Source: Siphonodentalium dalli (lineage: Eukaryota; Mollusca; Scaphopoda; Gadilida; Siphonodentaliidae). Taken from it: DNA of 64,000 nucleotides. Of the stretch, positions 46,634-58,128 are shown one piece after another. The notes beneath the pieces were generated by a model. The model did no database searches and was not told where the DNA came from. It was given only the letters and a program-made list of their open reading frames with translations. The stretch lies in contig CP136067.1 in the NCBI GenBank assembly GCA_032622095.1, positions 75,108,705-75,172,704 on the forward strand, given 5' to 3'. Numbering within the stretch: the stretch's first letter is position 1; the number at the start of each line of letters is the position of its first letter. The position numbers were made by a program, and so were the translations under genes.

Positions 46634-47412
46634 ATACCCCCCGCAACGAAGTTAGGGGGGGTATACTGGAGTCAGCTTGTCCGTCCGTGCGTCGTGCGTC
46701 GTCCGTCCGTGGACACAAATTTGTCCGGAGTTTTTCTCAGTCGTTTTTTGATCAATTTCCGTGAAACTTGGCACAGACATCAACCACCATGGGAACTTGT
46801 GCACCTGCGATTATGACGTCTGTTGGTCTTTTTTTAGTGGAGTTATCCCCCCTTTTTCGACTTAGAAATTTTTCACAACATGTATACTTTTGTCCGAGCT
46901 TTTGTTCCTACATTTTTCAGTCAATTTTTTTAAAACGTGGCACAGATATTTAGTACCATGGGATCTTGCGCACTTGCGATTATGACGTCTGTCCGACATT
47001 TTTTGGTGGAGTTATCCCCCTTTTTTTTATTTAGAAACTTTTTTTGCAACATTCATAATTTTGTCCGAGCTTTTATTCCTACATTTTTCGGTCAATGTTT
47101 TTTAATCTTGGCACTGATATTTAGTACTATGGGAACCTGTGCACCTGCGATTATGACGTCTGTCCGACATTTTTTGGTGGAGTTATTCCCCTTTTACAAC
47201 TTAGAAATTTTTCGCAACATACATAATTTTGTCCAAGCTTTTATTCCTACATTTTTCGGTCAATAGGTTTAAGATTAGGGTTATGGTTGTACACCTGCAA
47301 TGGGAACTGTTATTTTATTATTTTAACTAAATGTTTACTGACATGTGAAACATCTTAGTATTTTAAAAACAGGGGGGTATCCGTAGTCCCATTGGGACAG
47401 TCACACCTCTAG
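46634..47412. repeat. Pearl-like family E element, three core units
   Basis: The head ataccccccgcaacgaagtt plus agggggggtatac is a hairpin, then cgtccgtgcgtcgtgcgtcg. Three cores carry gggaacttgtgcacctgcga and attatgacgtctgt, near 46790, 46960 and 47130, at about 165-bp spacing. The tail is ggggggtatccgtagtccca then cacacctctag. The Thr/Met-rich ORFs here are core translations. Confidence 0.85.
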
Positions 47413-47439
47413 TTTTAAATTGATTACATTCATATGCTC

Positions 47440-48310
47440 TTGTGATATTTTTCATTTGATTCTATCTCCAGGTTTATGAGGATCCACTTTTCAATTGCAT
47501 GGATTTTGGGATTAAAATTAAAAGTAACTCTTCAATAGACACATTCTATCTGATACAATAACTCTAATACTCTTCATCTGATCTTCCTCATATTTCTTAT
47601 CTAGGTTTAAGGCCCTTCCACATGGCTTTAGTGGTGTATAATGCTGTGCGATACATGCAGTTTGTCGAATTAGAACATACTAGAAGCAATAAATGCTTGC
47701 AGACGGTGAGCGATGCGGGTGAATCTTAGAAAATACTGCTGCAGGATTACATTGGTGTCCTAATCTGGCAGCGCAGATCCGCTCGTAACATGCGCTTCAG
47801 TCTGTGGTTGTTCGGTAAATTCCGTCGTTTGCAGTGATGGTATAGAATGAATACACTGGAAGCACAGCAGCTTTTAGTCTAGGTCACATGTAGTCATTTT
47901 AAACAAAAATATGCGAATAACAAAAGACCCAGAGAGTTCAACGGAAACATACGAGTAACCGCAGAAATTGCTGTTGCTGCAGAAAGCGCATTTTCTGTGC
48001 ATATGCAAACACTGTGTGGAAGGGCTTTTATCATGGCACACTCTTTGTCTCTATGGATTTTGGTATTGATTGACTAATTAGTTTGAAAATTATATTAACA
48101 CTTGACACTAAACCCACAGACACATATGCTATTGATATTAAACACAAGTATTGGCTGTCAGCCAATATGATATATTGTTTACTAGGCAGCTATTAAATTA
48201 TTCCTTCCACTTTTAACCAGGTTCACTATTGAACACTCTATAAAACACCTACTGGTATTGAATATTTGTATATCATTAGAGGTGATGTCCTATTTTGAAA
48301 TTGCTACAGT
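47440..48310. repeat. Family C repeat, split by a small TIR element
   Basis: Contains tttgattctatctccaggtt, acacatatgctattgatatt and cactctataaaacacctact blocks. The insertion 47610-48026 falls within ctaggttta|tcatggcac. Confidence 0.65.
47610..48026. mobile_element. Small TIR element (417 bp)
   Basis: Left end aggcccttccacatggcttt and right end tgtgtggaagggct are imperfect inverted repeats. ttta flanks both sides (47606-47609 and 48027-48030). Removing the insert restores the family C context. Superfamily unknown. Confidence 0.6.
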
Positions 48311-48594
48311 TTAATGTGGGCTGCAAGATATCAGTGCTGGTATTCTTTGGCACTGACTTGTTGCATGGGTTTCTATGACCAGTGACATGCTTTTTGTGAA
48401 CTATTTTGTGTTGATCAGTTCATTAGTTTGGGAAAGATTAACTCCTTGCTATCTGATTTGATAACTCAAATTTTTATCATTGATTGTGTTTATTTTTCAT
48501 GGCACAGTTTATGATTTGGTTGATTTAACAATATTAATCCTGTCCACCAATTCTTTTGACGCAATGTCAAACTCAGATGTTTTTCACCCGATCA

Positions 48595-48760
48595 CTCTCA
48601 TAATCACAACCAGGTTAATCATGACAAATATATTCTTCACCCCTCCTCTAATATATCTTTCCAATCATCTCCACCTTATGGGTATGGTTGACGGTATGGG
48701 TTAAACATCTGCCAATCATCATCGGCCTCTCGTTCAACAAAGAATTTCAAGAGTTTTCTT
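48595..48760. repeat. Dispersed repeat with 38-bp motif, copy 2
   Basis: Motif at 48695-48732 with the same left flank as near 16140-16340 (ctctcataatcaca..ccaggttaatcatgac). Confidence 0.7.
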
Positions 48761-49335
48761 TGAAATCTGAACTTCAACTGCAGATGATAGCTCTGCTTTG
48801 AATCCAATCCAATATCTGGGGATAAAATAATTTCCTTTTCCGTCATTGTTTATATTAAATTAAATACAGTGATTCTCAATGGCGAAATCATTTGTGTTAG
48901 TTTTTCACTGATAATTGCATACTGAATCAAGAAGTATATAGTTACAATTGAGCATAGTTCAGACAAAGTTTTCTATCGAGTGTTATGGTCAATTTCTTTG
49001 AGATTTTCGGTGATGTTAGTAGAATGATACATTCCCCCAGTTGACATAACGCCTGATTACTAACATTGGATCATAGATGTAGAACTTGTGAAATTTATTT
49101 CTCTCATTGTGATATCAAGTTTATTCAGCACCACATTGTTTTACTACAAAGAATGTACATTTTGCCCTTGCTATTTTAGCTCAACTTAATAAGTTGATAT
49201 GGCCATACGGTATGTTGTCATTCATCATTCATCAACATCTTAACCGGGTCATGCATATTCTGGCTAGACTGTTTGCCTGTTTGTCCTGAAAATGAAATGT
49301 AATATCATATAGGCACACTCATACATTAGTACTTG

Positions 49336-49691
49336 TTGTCCCCCGAAAAATTAATTTTCGGTGGACTATAGAAACGGGGTCCGTCCGTCCGTCGTACCGT
49401 TCGTCGCACCGTCCGTCGCTCCGTTCGTTCGTCCGTCACACTTTTGAGTACCTTCATGGTGTAATCATCTCCTCCTACAGATTTCATCCCAGAGATTTGA
49501 AACTTCAGAATATTGTTGCCCATATATTGAAGATGTGCAACATGTATATAGATGACGGAAAAATTATTTTTTGACAGAGTTATTAACCCTTTTCGACTTA
49601 GAAAATTTCAACATTTAAAAAAATTTCTTTAACAAAGCGGCATCGACTTGCCACGTTTTCGGGGGACACTGTGGTCAGCTGACCTTTTATT
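49336..49691. repeat. Pearl-like family A element, full-length single-core copy
   Basis: The head tgtcccccgaaaaattaatt..ttcggtggactatag is a hairpin. It is followed by gtccgtccgtccgtcgtacc and more gtccg units, one core (ttgagtaccttcatggtgta ... gaacttattaaccc-type blocks), and the tail gcatcgacttgccacg, cgggggacactgtggtc, gaccttttat. It is the best reference copy of family A in the window. Confidence 0.88.
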
Positions 49692-49825
49692 CTAATACAT
49701 TTGAGGTTTGAGATTGCTGGGACATTCTTGATCACCAAGCAACACTGGGAATGTAGAACTTCATTTATCCTTTAAAAAATTATGACCAGTTTACTTATGC
49801 AGCATGTTATCTGTTGATACTGTAG

Positions 49826-49964
49826 GTCATGACCAAGAGTTGACAGATGTCAGAGCTCACCCAGATCAAAGACTAGTTGTAACGTCATCCAAAGATACAA
49901 CATTTAGATTATGGGATTTTCGAGCTGCTAGCATGGAGGTCAATGTTTTTCAAGGTCATACACA
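49826..49964 (+). CDS. WDR37: WDR37 exon (WD blade 4)
   Basis: The acceptor is actgtag ending at 49825 and the donor is gtgagt at 49965; phase in is 2 bases and phase out is 2. It encodes [29 protein letters not shown] and NVFQGHT, with near-identity to vertebrate WDR37. A TTAA MITE lies 38 bp downstream, in the short intron before the next exon. Confidence 0.95.
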
Positions 49965-50001
49965 GTGAGTGTATTATTCGATAATATCATTTATGGAGTA
50001 T

Positions 50002-50264
50002 TTAACCCTTTCATGACTACAGCATCCTGAAATTTTGTGACAACCCTGTGCCAATGCATTCTCTTATTTATGGGAGTCTCCCATAGGGAGCCTTGCATAT
50101 ATAAGAGAATACATTGGCCTAACAATATTTACATTCACCTTGTACACCAGTGTATTCTTTTATATATGGGAGGCTGCCTGAGGGAGACTCACATATATAA
50201 GAGAATGCACTGGCACAGGATCTTTAATGCTGCACCAGTGCAGCTCACACCAAGAAAGGGTTAA
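50002..50264. mobile_element. TTAA MITE, copy 2 (263 bp)
   Basis: TTAACCCTTTCATGAC at the left, GAAAGGGTTAA at the right. Two internal hairpins with ctcttat..gggagtctccca and gggagactcacatatataag. It sits 38 bp after the donor of the WDR37 exon at 49826. A decayed right half is at about 60480-60550. Confidence 0.88.
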
Positions 50265-50615
50265 CAACAAATAGCTTCAGCAATTTCTTTGAAAGACTAT
50301 ATTTAATCCAAGTTGATTGAGGCTCAATTGTAAAATTTGTTCAGATCTAGAACATTTATGATGACTGTAGAAATTATTCAGATTTTGATATTCTTGAAAA
50401 AAAATTACAATGGCTAGTCTCAAATTTCCATTTTACTGAAACCCAGTAGTGACATAGCGGTAAGTACACACCACAACAATTTTGAACATACTAACATTAA
50501 TACAGCATATTAAAAAAGCCGCTTTTGATGGTTGTTTAGGAGAACTTGCCTGTATTCGCTTATATTGTAGTATAGGGTCATGATATTGATAAAAATGTTT
50601 ATTCTTTGTCTTCAG

Positions 50616-50747
50616 GCCTGTAACATCAGCAGTATTTGCTGGAGAAACTGTTGTGTCAGGTAGTGATGACCGTACCATCAAAGTGTGGGATCTACGTAAT
50701 ATGAGATCTGCTGTGTCATCAACTAGAACAGACTCTGCAGTCAACAG
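50616..50747 (+). CDS. WDR37: WDR37 exon (WD blade 5)
   Basis: The acceptor is cttcag ending at 50615 and the donor is gtatta at 50748; it enters with one base (completing Gln) and leaves with two (completing Arg). It encodes [18 protein letters not shown], then [13 protein letters not shown] and TDSAVN, a canonical blade with the DD-RT-KVWDL signature. A 2.6-kb TTAA element starts only 31 bp after the exon. Confidence 0.95.
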
Positions 50748-50840
50748 GTATTATTACCACATTAGAGGGCATTCCCATTAACCCTTTCAGTGCCAAGTCC
50801 GATTTTTGTATCAACCCATATTTCCTTGATCATTTTTATG

Positions 50841-51420
50841 TTTACCCATACCATGTATGGTAAACATAGTGTCGTTGTCCGGATTGACCACTCGTCGTTC
50901 GTCCGTCCGTTCGTCCGTCCGTCCGTCTGTCCGTCCGTAGACACTTTACGTGTAATGCGATAACTCAAACATTTTTTACCTGATCAAAACCAAATTTTGT
51001 ATATGGGGTTTTCATCGAGTTCGAATATGGGTTTGATCCGAGTTTTCTTTACGGAGTTATGGCCCTTTTTCGACTTAGAATTCATGAATTCTGCCATAAC
51101 TCAAACATTTTTTATCTGATTGGAACCAAATTTGGTGTATGAGTTTCTCAGACCAACATACAGATTGAGTTCGAATATGGGTTTGATCAGATTTTTTTTA
51201 ATGGAGTTATGGTCCTTTGACATATGATTCACACATACATGTACTTCGATAAATCAACCATTTTTCATCTGATAGGAACCAAATTTGGTATGTGAGTTTC
51301 TCAACTCAAAATACAGAACGAGTTTGAATATGGGTTAGATCCAATTTGTTATACCAGAGATATGGCCCTTTTTAAACTAAGAATTATCCAGATTATAACC
51401 CAAGTAACTTACAATTAATG
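50841..51420. repeat. Pearl-like repeat, about three cores
   Basis: The head gtttacccataccatgtatg/gtaaac is a hairpin, followed by tcgtccgtccgttcgtccgt. Cores with aactcaaacattttttacct, aaccaaattttgtatatg and agttatggccct (near 50965, 51110 and 51255, about 145 bp apart). Confidence 0.82.
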
Positions 51421-51611
51421 AATACCTGCTTCTCTGTGAGCAAGATAAAAGACAATATAGTTTATTGCTTTGAGAGTTATTTATAGCCCTCATATGTTAG
51501 CTCTGTATAAGAGACACAGTTAGTGAATTATTGGATAAATTGATTTAGCTATCTTTTTAACCACAACTTAGCCATGTGAATTTATTTAACTAGACCAATG
51601 GAGCTCTCTAT

Positions 51612-52804
51612 CGTACACACCCGCCAGTAAGCCCATGTACCCAAGGAAAATTATTGTTCAAAAAGTCCTGAATGGGCTTAGTCGCGGGGATCACCCTCGG
51701 AAAAATGGAAGTGGAGAGATTTTCGTCGTCAGAATAAGAGTAAGTATGGTAAGTATTGTCAAACAGGGAGCTAGCCGAGAATGTGGAATTACAACAAAAA
51801 TTCGGCAACAAAAATCATTTTTCCCTTTAAGCACGCTATTAACTAAAAATAAGTGTCCATTGGTTGGACAAGTGGGGTTGCCTACTAGTACAGCCTAAAA
51901 AAAACAACATTTAAATTTATTTCAATACGAAATTACAAAATGATAATATCAGATAGAGTTTTCTCCCATGGACCACGTGGCGAACATAATGAAACAGGAA
52001 GTGTGTGTATTCGGCAAACCTCGTTATACTCCGTAAGGTCGATGAGTTCAAAGTGTTTTTGCGTTGTGAAGACATCACAATGTAAAGGTCAAAGGACACC
52101 GGAAATGACTTTTATTTCTTCCAAAAGCACATGGTTTTTTGGTGTCTTTATTTTGGGCTGATTTTTAAATAAACCAGAAGAAATTAATATGAATTTGAAC
52201 GATATCAGTATCGAGATCGTCGAACGCCCCTGTTGTTTCTTTCGTGATATATAGCCTACATTGAACTTGAGCAGTTTTATGAATCACATTTCCATTGTCG
52301 CGATGCCATCGGATAACACAAATTTTAGTCTCCAGTGTGTATCGAGCACATATTTTGGTGATTTGCATAGAAATGAATGCTGAATTGGGCACAAGTAGGC
52401 ATAATTAGTGTTTATAATCCACCACACAACAATGACACAGGAAGCTGTCAAAGGCCACTGGGTTTCGTTTCACAGTTAGGCAATGTATTCTTAAGCCTTT
52501 GTATAAACACTCATTATGATAGGTAATGAGAAAACAGTCAATTATGGGTGTTAATGGCTTCCTGTGTCACCCAGGGCATTAGAGACAACTAAAACAACAC
52601 AATAAACTTTATTCACGATCACAAACAATAGCTGCTCGATCTGTATTCTGGGCATTTCTCATCAATGTTGGCGACCTCCTGGCTGTTCACATGAGTAAAT
52701 TTCGGCACATGGCCTTACCAGCGGGGACAACCCTAGATTTTTGCAAGCTTCAAAAGTGGGTAATGGGCTTACCGGCGGGTGGGGCTTACTGGCGGGTGTG
52801 TACG
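51612..52804. mobile_element. Non-autonomous TIR element (1,193 bp)
   Basis: Ends CGTACACACCCGCCAGTAAG and its reverse complement ctta..ggcgggtgtgtacg. At the right the cgggt..gggcttac motif is doubled (52760-52805). No target duplication was resolved and no transposase is present. An inner gacacaggaagc/gcttcctgtgtc pair lies at 52433-52569. Confidence 0.72.
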
Positions 52805-53206
52805 GTAAGTCCTTGGATGATGGGACTACATTGGATCAAACAGGGCAGAGATAGGTGATTTAACCCCTTTTACCCATTCCATGTCTTTTAACCTTTTCCA
52901 TTAAATAAATAATTATATTAATTTGATATCTCACATGGCAATTTGCAAAAACATGAATAGAACTGCTTACACTATGATAGTGGTGACAGGCTCTAGAGTT
53001 TAGATGTTATATTAACCCTTCTATATTGACTCATACATTCCAATAATTTGTGTTATTACTGGTTATTATGTACGTTTGTCATATACTACTTTAGATCATA
53101 ACAGTATACTCTATAATTCAACATTAAAAGATTATGATTCTGATCTTAACAATTTACTATCGCCAAGGGATGGGTTAAACATCTGCCGATCGTGATCGGC
53201 CTCTCG

Positions 53207-53298
53207 TTTCAAATTTATTGATTATAATAATGTGATACATTGATGGAAAGAGCTCTTTCCATCAATGTATCACATTATTATAATCAATAAATTTGAAA
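53207..53298. repeat. Perfect 92-bp palindrome
   Basis: 46-bp arms with no spacer, centred on GAGCTC at 53250-53255. The left arm directly follows the 38-bp motif (53169-53206). The right end continues into the TTAA element's terminal repeat. Confidence 0.97.
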
Positions 53299-53760
53299 AA
53301 TGATCAAGGAAATATGGGTTGATACAAAAATCGGACTTGGCACTGAAAAGGTTAATAGTGTTTTTTGGGGTGTTCCAAAACACTGGGCCGATAATGAGAA
53401 GCTCTGTTCATTATCGCACCCGGCCAGTCAACTGACCAGAAGTTAGTTCTTGTTTACTATCATGTGAGTTACGTCCCTTCAACTTTCAACTTTCATGATT
53501 ATTTCAAGAAAATAAAGGAAAGATGCACATATTTTCTCGATACTAATGGTTTTGATTGGAAATCACGCTATATGATTGAATTATTGTCTCAAGCATGCAT
53601 TAATAATTTTAGCTGTCAACCTCGCATCGTATGTAAGTTGTCTTCAATGCTGGTTTTTTTCTCTCCTATTTTTGAGAATCCGTTTCAGCTGACAAGTCAC
53701 ATGACCTGTGTAAACAGACAACACATGATTTCAAAATGTTGTAGTCTTCCGAACTGAATG

Positions 53761-54150
53761 AGACTGAGTTAGAAGCTCTTGAGAAAAGTAGCATTCCTCA
53801 ATACACATCTAGAGAAACAGAATATGGAACTTAAAAATTCAGAGAATGGTTGGAAACCGAACCTGTGACTTTTTTTCCGTTTCTCCTGAAGATCTAGATG
53901 AGATCTTGAGAAAATTCTACACTGAAGTTAAACCCAAAAAACAAGTTTATTGCCGAGCACTCTTAGTGGCATCACATCACACCCGCACCAATAAGTCAGT
54001 TGATAAACATTATTTGTGATAAAGAATTTCGAAGTGCAAACAAAATGTTCGCTACAAGATGTAAACATTAATTTAAAACTGGAAATCTTAAACCAAAACA
54101 CAAAACCACCATTGAAGACGATGACATGAATAAATTCTTTTGGTGGCAAC
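53761..54150 (+). pseudogene. DUF3504/Crypton-type recombinase-like remnant
   Basis: Conceptual + strand translation with stops and shifts shows FREWLETEP, then PEDLDEILRKFYTEVKPKKQ, VYCRALLVASHH, a CDKEFRSANKMFATRC block and IEDDDMNKF. This matches the order in DUF3504 proteins (Crypton-derived; peeLdelLrkFY.Evr...Y....l...R, d.eF..aN..f, l...Dm.kl). An in-frame stop lies near 53830 and shifts occur near 54000 and 54070. The preceding ORF 53464-53757 and the following ORF 54255-54638 may be parts of the same element but I do not recognise them. Confidence 0.55.
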
Positions 54151-54254
54151 ATGGTTCCATCTTTGTTACAATTTCGGTAGGTGAGGTCATGAGGGTTGGG
54201 CTAAAATGACAAAATGAATATTTTCAGTATTTATGGATTCTGATGATGTAGAAT

Positions 54255-54638
54255 TTGCTGAAATATCAGAACCAGAAGCAACCTAAAACAACCAGGGCTG
54301 AAAATCACAGCGATTATAATAATCAAAGAATTATGAGAAAATTCAGAAAGTCTCTTTCAAATCCTCAAAAGACATATAGTCCTGATAAACACTGGTTTAA
54401 ATGTGAGCCAGTTGGTATAAGTGTCAACCATGATGCAGACAATATTGAGAAAAGCAGAATGGTCAAAAGTGTACACCTTTCATTGCGTACAGTTGTCCAC
54501 AGTTACAAATCTTATTGGGGTAGAGTGAATCTTGAAAAAATCCGAAGCATTACAAACCACAGAAACATTGAAAGTTTGAAGCACTATATATCAGAGTTCC
54601 CAGAAATGAGAGTGTTCAAACTTATGCTTCAAATGTGA
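54255..54638 (+). CDS. Unrecognised 127-codon ORF, possibly part of a decayed element
   Basis: Basic, hydrophilic protein (RKFRKSLSNPQKTYSPDKHW, then HNADN-type and LRTVVHSYKSYWGR stretches). A different-frame start just upstream reads MDSDDVEFAEISEPEAT before a stop, a plausible N-terminus, so a frame shift is likely. No family recognised; host exon status is unlikely since the WDR37 phases close without it. Confidence 0.25.
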   Translation: MLKYQNQKQPKTTRAENHSDYNNQRIMRKFRKSLSNPQKTYSPDKHWFKCEPVGISVNHDADNIEKSRMVKSVHLSLRTVVHSYKSYWGRVNLEKIRSITNHRNIESLKHYISEFPEMRVFKLMLQM

Positions 54639-54829
54639 TAACTTTAATTCCGGTAACAATGCTGCAGGAAATTTGTTACTGTTGACCACAGTAATGTCGG
54701 TGCTATTTAGTGTAATCTAGTGCTGAAACGATTGACCTACTTTTTTTTTGCCTGTTAACTATGAGATGTAACCGGATCACAACCAGATATCCGCTATTTT
54801 CAACTGCAGACTTTACACTATATTTTTTT

Positions 54830-55080
54830 TAAACTGGCTGCCATTGTGGACTTTACACTTTACATGACTAAACCCTTTGGCACACCCTACAGGCCACATC
54901 CTGATGCAATCCTTACCAAACTTCATATGAATCATTGGGGTGACCTGTAGTATCACTTAAACATTTAAACTTTCCATTTTCCTTATCACTACATTGACTG
55001 TAATGTATGACATTATCCGCTCTCCAAGTTGAGCTACAGTGTCATTGGCACTTTCATTAGAAAAGCCTATTCTAATTTAT
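54830..55080. repeat. Family B repeat fragment before WDR37 exon at 55131
   Basis: Carries atgactaaaccctttggcac, ccctacaggccacatcc and the ttgagctacagtgtcattgg tail. Confidence 0.75.
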
Positions 55081-55130
55081 AGTTGATATATTTTGTGATT
55101 GAATACCTTGTAAAAGGATTTTTTTTTCAG

Positions 55131-55245
55131 GATTGCTGTATCTCAGCATTACAATATGATAGCAGTTCCTCATGATAATCGACATATTCGAGTGTATGAC
55201 AGCAACCTGAACAGGATTGGAAGGCTACCAAGAACAAGTCGAATG
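55131..55245 (+). CDS. WDR37: WDR37 exon (WD blade 6)
   Basis: A poly-T acceptor ends at 55130; the donor is taken as gtgggt at 55246, phase 0. A stronger-looking gtaata four bases further on would break the frame with the last exon, so 55245 is preferred. It encodes IAVSQHYNMIAVPHDNRHIR, VYDSNLNRIGRLPRTSRM. PHDNR and RLPR.SR are WDR37 signatures. Confidence 0.93.
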
Positions 55246-55458
55246 GTGGGTAATAACCAGATTCAGACAAAGGAGATACGGCTATACTTTTCTGATTTTG
55301 AGTTTTCAACTGGATATTTGGATATTTATTATGTCCTGACACCGAATGAAGTTCAGGGCATATAGTTGAGAGCTCTGTCAGTCAGTCCATCTGTTAAATA
55401 TATTTAATTTTCTCCCAGAAAATATATTGAATATTTGAATTTATCGAAATATAGTATA

Positions 55459-56349
55459 CTAGCAGGTTAGCCCGCCACTGGCGGCGTTCGTCAGAAACAT
55501 GACAATTTTTAATTTTTTTAATTTCAAATTTTTTATATTTAATTTTTGTTTTTTTACCCGATTTGACCTTGAATTGATCATTTTCAAGGTCAAGGTCAGG
55601 ACGGGGTCACAATTTAACCCGTCCACGACACTGCCCGTAGGTAGCAAGTTTGAGCTCAATCAGTTCGAGTCTATAAAGGACACACACATATATATCATTT
55701 GTGGGTACCCGTTTCAAGATGAAGATCACCTAGGGCGGAAAAACTGACCCGATCCGCGTTCCTAGGAAGCCCTAAGTACGAAAGAATCGCACAACACGAT
55801 TTGAGATCTTGAATTGGTAATTTTCAAGGTCAAGGTCAGTTCGGGGTCACAATTTAACCGGTCCACGACACTTCCCGTATGTAGCAAGTTTGAGCTCAAT
55901 CAGTTCGAGTCTATAAAGGACACACACATATATGGTACCCGTTTGACGGTGAAGATCACCTAGGGTGGAAAAAACTGACCCGATCCGCATTCCTAGGAAG
56001 CCCTAAGTACATAAGAATGACACAACACGCTCATGTCTGTATACTAACGCACATGCCCAGACCCAGACGTAAGAATCACATTACGCACACACGCCCTTTA
56101 TCAACTACACTGCGGATAGGAATGCTCTTTAACTATCAACGCTATTAATCCCCGCCGTTTTTGCGGTAATTTTATTGATCGGGAGTGGAGAATGAGTGCT
56201 CAGAGCTCGTCCAAAATGTGACGTGGACGATCCCCGTGGCTTTTTACCCTTATATACAAACTTTGAGCTTGATCCGACCAGTCGTTTTCGATTCCATAAA
56301 GTACCCACACACATATATATATACGGAAGTCTCAAAATATATATATAGA
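55459..56349 (-). mobile_element. Putative non-autonomous Helitron (891 bp), inverted
   Basis: On the minus strand it starts TC (TCTATATATATATTTTGAG) after an A at 56350. It ends with the hairpin CCGCC-agt-GGCGG, a short spacer and CTAG (55459-55462) before a T. Ends and AT-rich start match the element at 17601-18383. It contains a tandem pair of about 241-bp units (near 55560 and 55801) with attttcaaggtcaaggtcag, gtttgagctcaatcagttcg and gaagatcacctaggg. Confidence 0.62.
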
Positions 56350-56509
56350 TATTGAATTTATTGCAATATCTATAATTTTGGATTGTAACTCCAGTAGCAA
56401 TGGTCAGACTTGAATGCTATTTAGAATGCTTACTGGGGCTCATATGCACGTCACGGGAAAATGTACTTTGGCGATTTATGTGCTGGTTCGTTGGATATTT
56501 TTGTTGTTG

Positions 56510-57560
56510 CCTTTTTGTGATTTTCAAAAGAAAACCTGGGCTGTCCATCCGTCCAAGCAGATATCTCAATATGGTTGTCGGATCTCAATGAAATATGGTA
56601 TGGGTCTTCACCACTATGAGGACATTCAGAGGAGTGTTCAATTGTTTTGTTCAGGTTTTCCATTCTAGAGTTATTATGTGTCTGTCCATCCATCCGTCAG
56701 TCCTCCGTCCATTGATATCACATTGTAACTCATGTGTTAATTATCAAATTTTGCTGTTCTTTGGCATGGTGGTAGCACAGGTTGGAAGAAAGGATACCCA
56801 CATACTATGTGTTTCATCCATTAATTTTTACCAGAGTTGCGGCCCTTGTTTCACTTGGTGAAATTTGTGTCCGTACAAACATTTCAGATTGTAACGCGGG
56901 TGTTAATTATCAGATATTGTTGTCCTTTGGCGTGATGGTAGCACAGGTTGGGGGAAAGGATACCCACATACTACTGGTTTCGTCCATTAATTTTTAACGT
57001 CCTTGTTTGACTTGGAAATTTGTGAATTTTATGTGGGTACTAACATTTCAGCTTGTAACTCAGATATGGATCATAAAATTTGGTATTGCTGTAGTGTGGT
57101 AATAGCACAGCTGGAGGGAAAGGATACTCACATACTACGGGTTTCTTCCATTCAGTTCTGCCTTGAAGAATTTTGTTTTTGTCTCTGTATGAACATGTCA
57201 GCTTGTAATTCGGGCATGGATCATCAGATACAGTTGTGCTTTGGTATAGCTTTGAGATAGCCCGGCATGCAGTAATGGATAACCAAATACTACAGGCTTT
57301 GTCCGTTTACTTTTACTAGAGTTTTCGCCCTTGTTTGGCTTGGGAATTTCTTAATTGTGTGTCCGTATGAACATTTTAGCTTGTTACATGGGCACGGATC
57401 ATCTGATTTGATTGTGCTTTGGTTTGCTGATAGCCCAGTTTAGGGGGAAAGGATATCCACTTCTTGGAATTAGAAAATAATTTTTTTTCCATCCATACAA
57501 ATATTTCGTACTTCCCACTCTCTATACTGAGCGTCAGGCCATATGCCAAGCTTGACATTG
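56510..57560. repeat. Pearl-like repeat, about five 164-bp cores
   Basis: A diverged gtccatccgtcc head stretch (56540-56710), then cores with gtagcacaggttgg and aggatacccacatactac at 56791, 56957, 57121, about 57285 and 57450. The spacing (166, 164, 2 x 164) is very regular. Short ORFs here repeat the same peptide. Confidence 0.82.
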
Positions 57561-58128
57561 CACTTATTAATTTTTATCTGGATTTTATTTTTTTCCTGTC
57601 TGCCTGAGAATCTCAGCCATGGGTTATGGGTATACTAGGCGGTATGACACATTGGGGTATGCACCAGGCAACCCGACATTGTTACAGTGAACATTTTACA
57701 GCAATTATCAGAATTTATATTTTTCTATAAAATACAATATATGACTCACTTTATTAAACATAAGTAAAATATGGTTACATACAAGTACGTACATGTTTGT
57801 GGAACGGATTGAACAATGGGATCAATGATATACTTACCTTGATTACGTTTGGTGTGATACTTTTCTTATTTATGTACATGAAAGGTATTGATTTTGTCTG
57901 AGGGATTGGGTAGTCACATGCAGCTATTTTACTATTTGAGCCATGCAACTTGTCCTTTAAAATGCTTACTCTGATCTAACTTGATGGTTAGAGTTTATGT
58001 CCGATGAGTGGCTGGTTATTTCTTGGTATGGAGTCTTGCTTGGGAGGGGAATAATGCCGGTTAAAGGCTGCTGTGCCGTGCTAGCCAAACCCTTGCTTAG
58101 TACTAATAAGATATTTTTCTGTTGACAG
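57561..58128. other. Intron sequence before last WDR37 exon
   Basis: No repeat head or ORF seen. Ordinary AT-rich intron ending in a pyrimidine-rich acceptor. Confidence 0.4.

Larger units (their letters stand above)
50778..53355. mobile_element. 2.58-kb TTAA element with 60-bp inverted repeats
   Basis: The left arm begins TTAACCCTTTCAGTGCC (50778 to about 50838). The right arm is its reverse complement (about 53296-53355, one mismatch) ending GGCACTGAAAAGGTTAA. Both ends are TTAA. Inside are a family C-type element (50841-51420), a TIR element (51612-52804) and a perfect palindrome (53207-53298). No transposase ORF is seen. Confidence 0.75.

Noticed and set aside
46768-47266. ORFs with a repeated TMGTCAPAIMTSV-type peptide
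   Set aside because: The repeat follows the 165-bp family E core, not a protein domain array; the frame depends on core length.
55246-55253. Alternative donor gtaata at 55250 for the blade 6 exon
   Set aside because: Using it would add four bases and break the frame into the last WDR37 exon.
56400-57260. Cys-rich ORFs suggesting secreted repeats
   Set aside because: Same peptide recurring with the 164-bp core of a pearl-like repeat; no start context or signal peptide.
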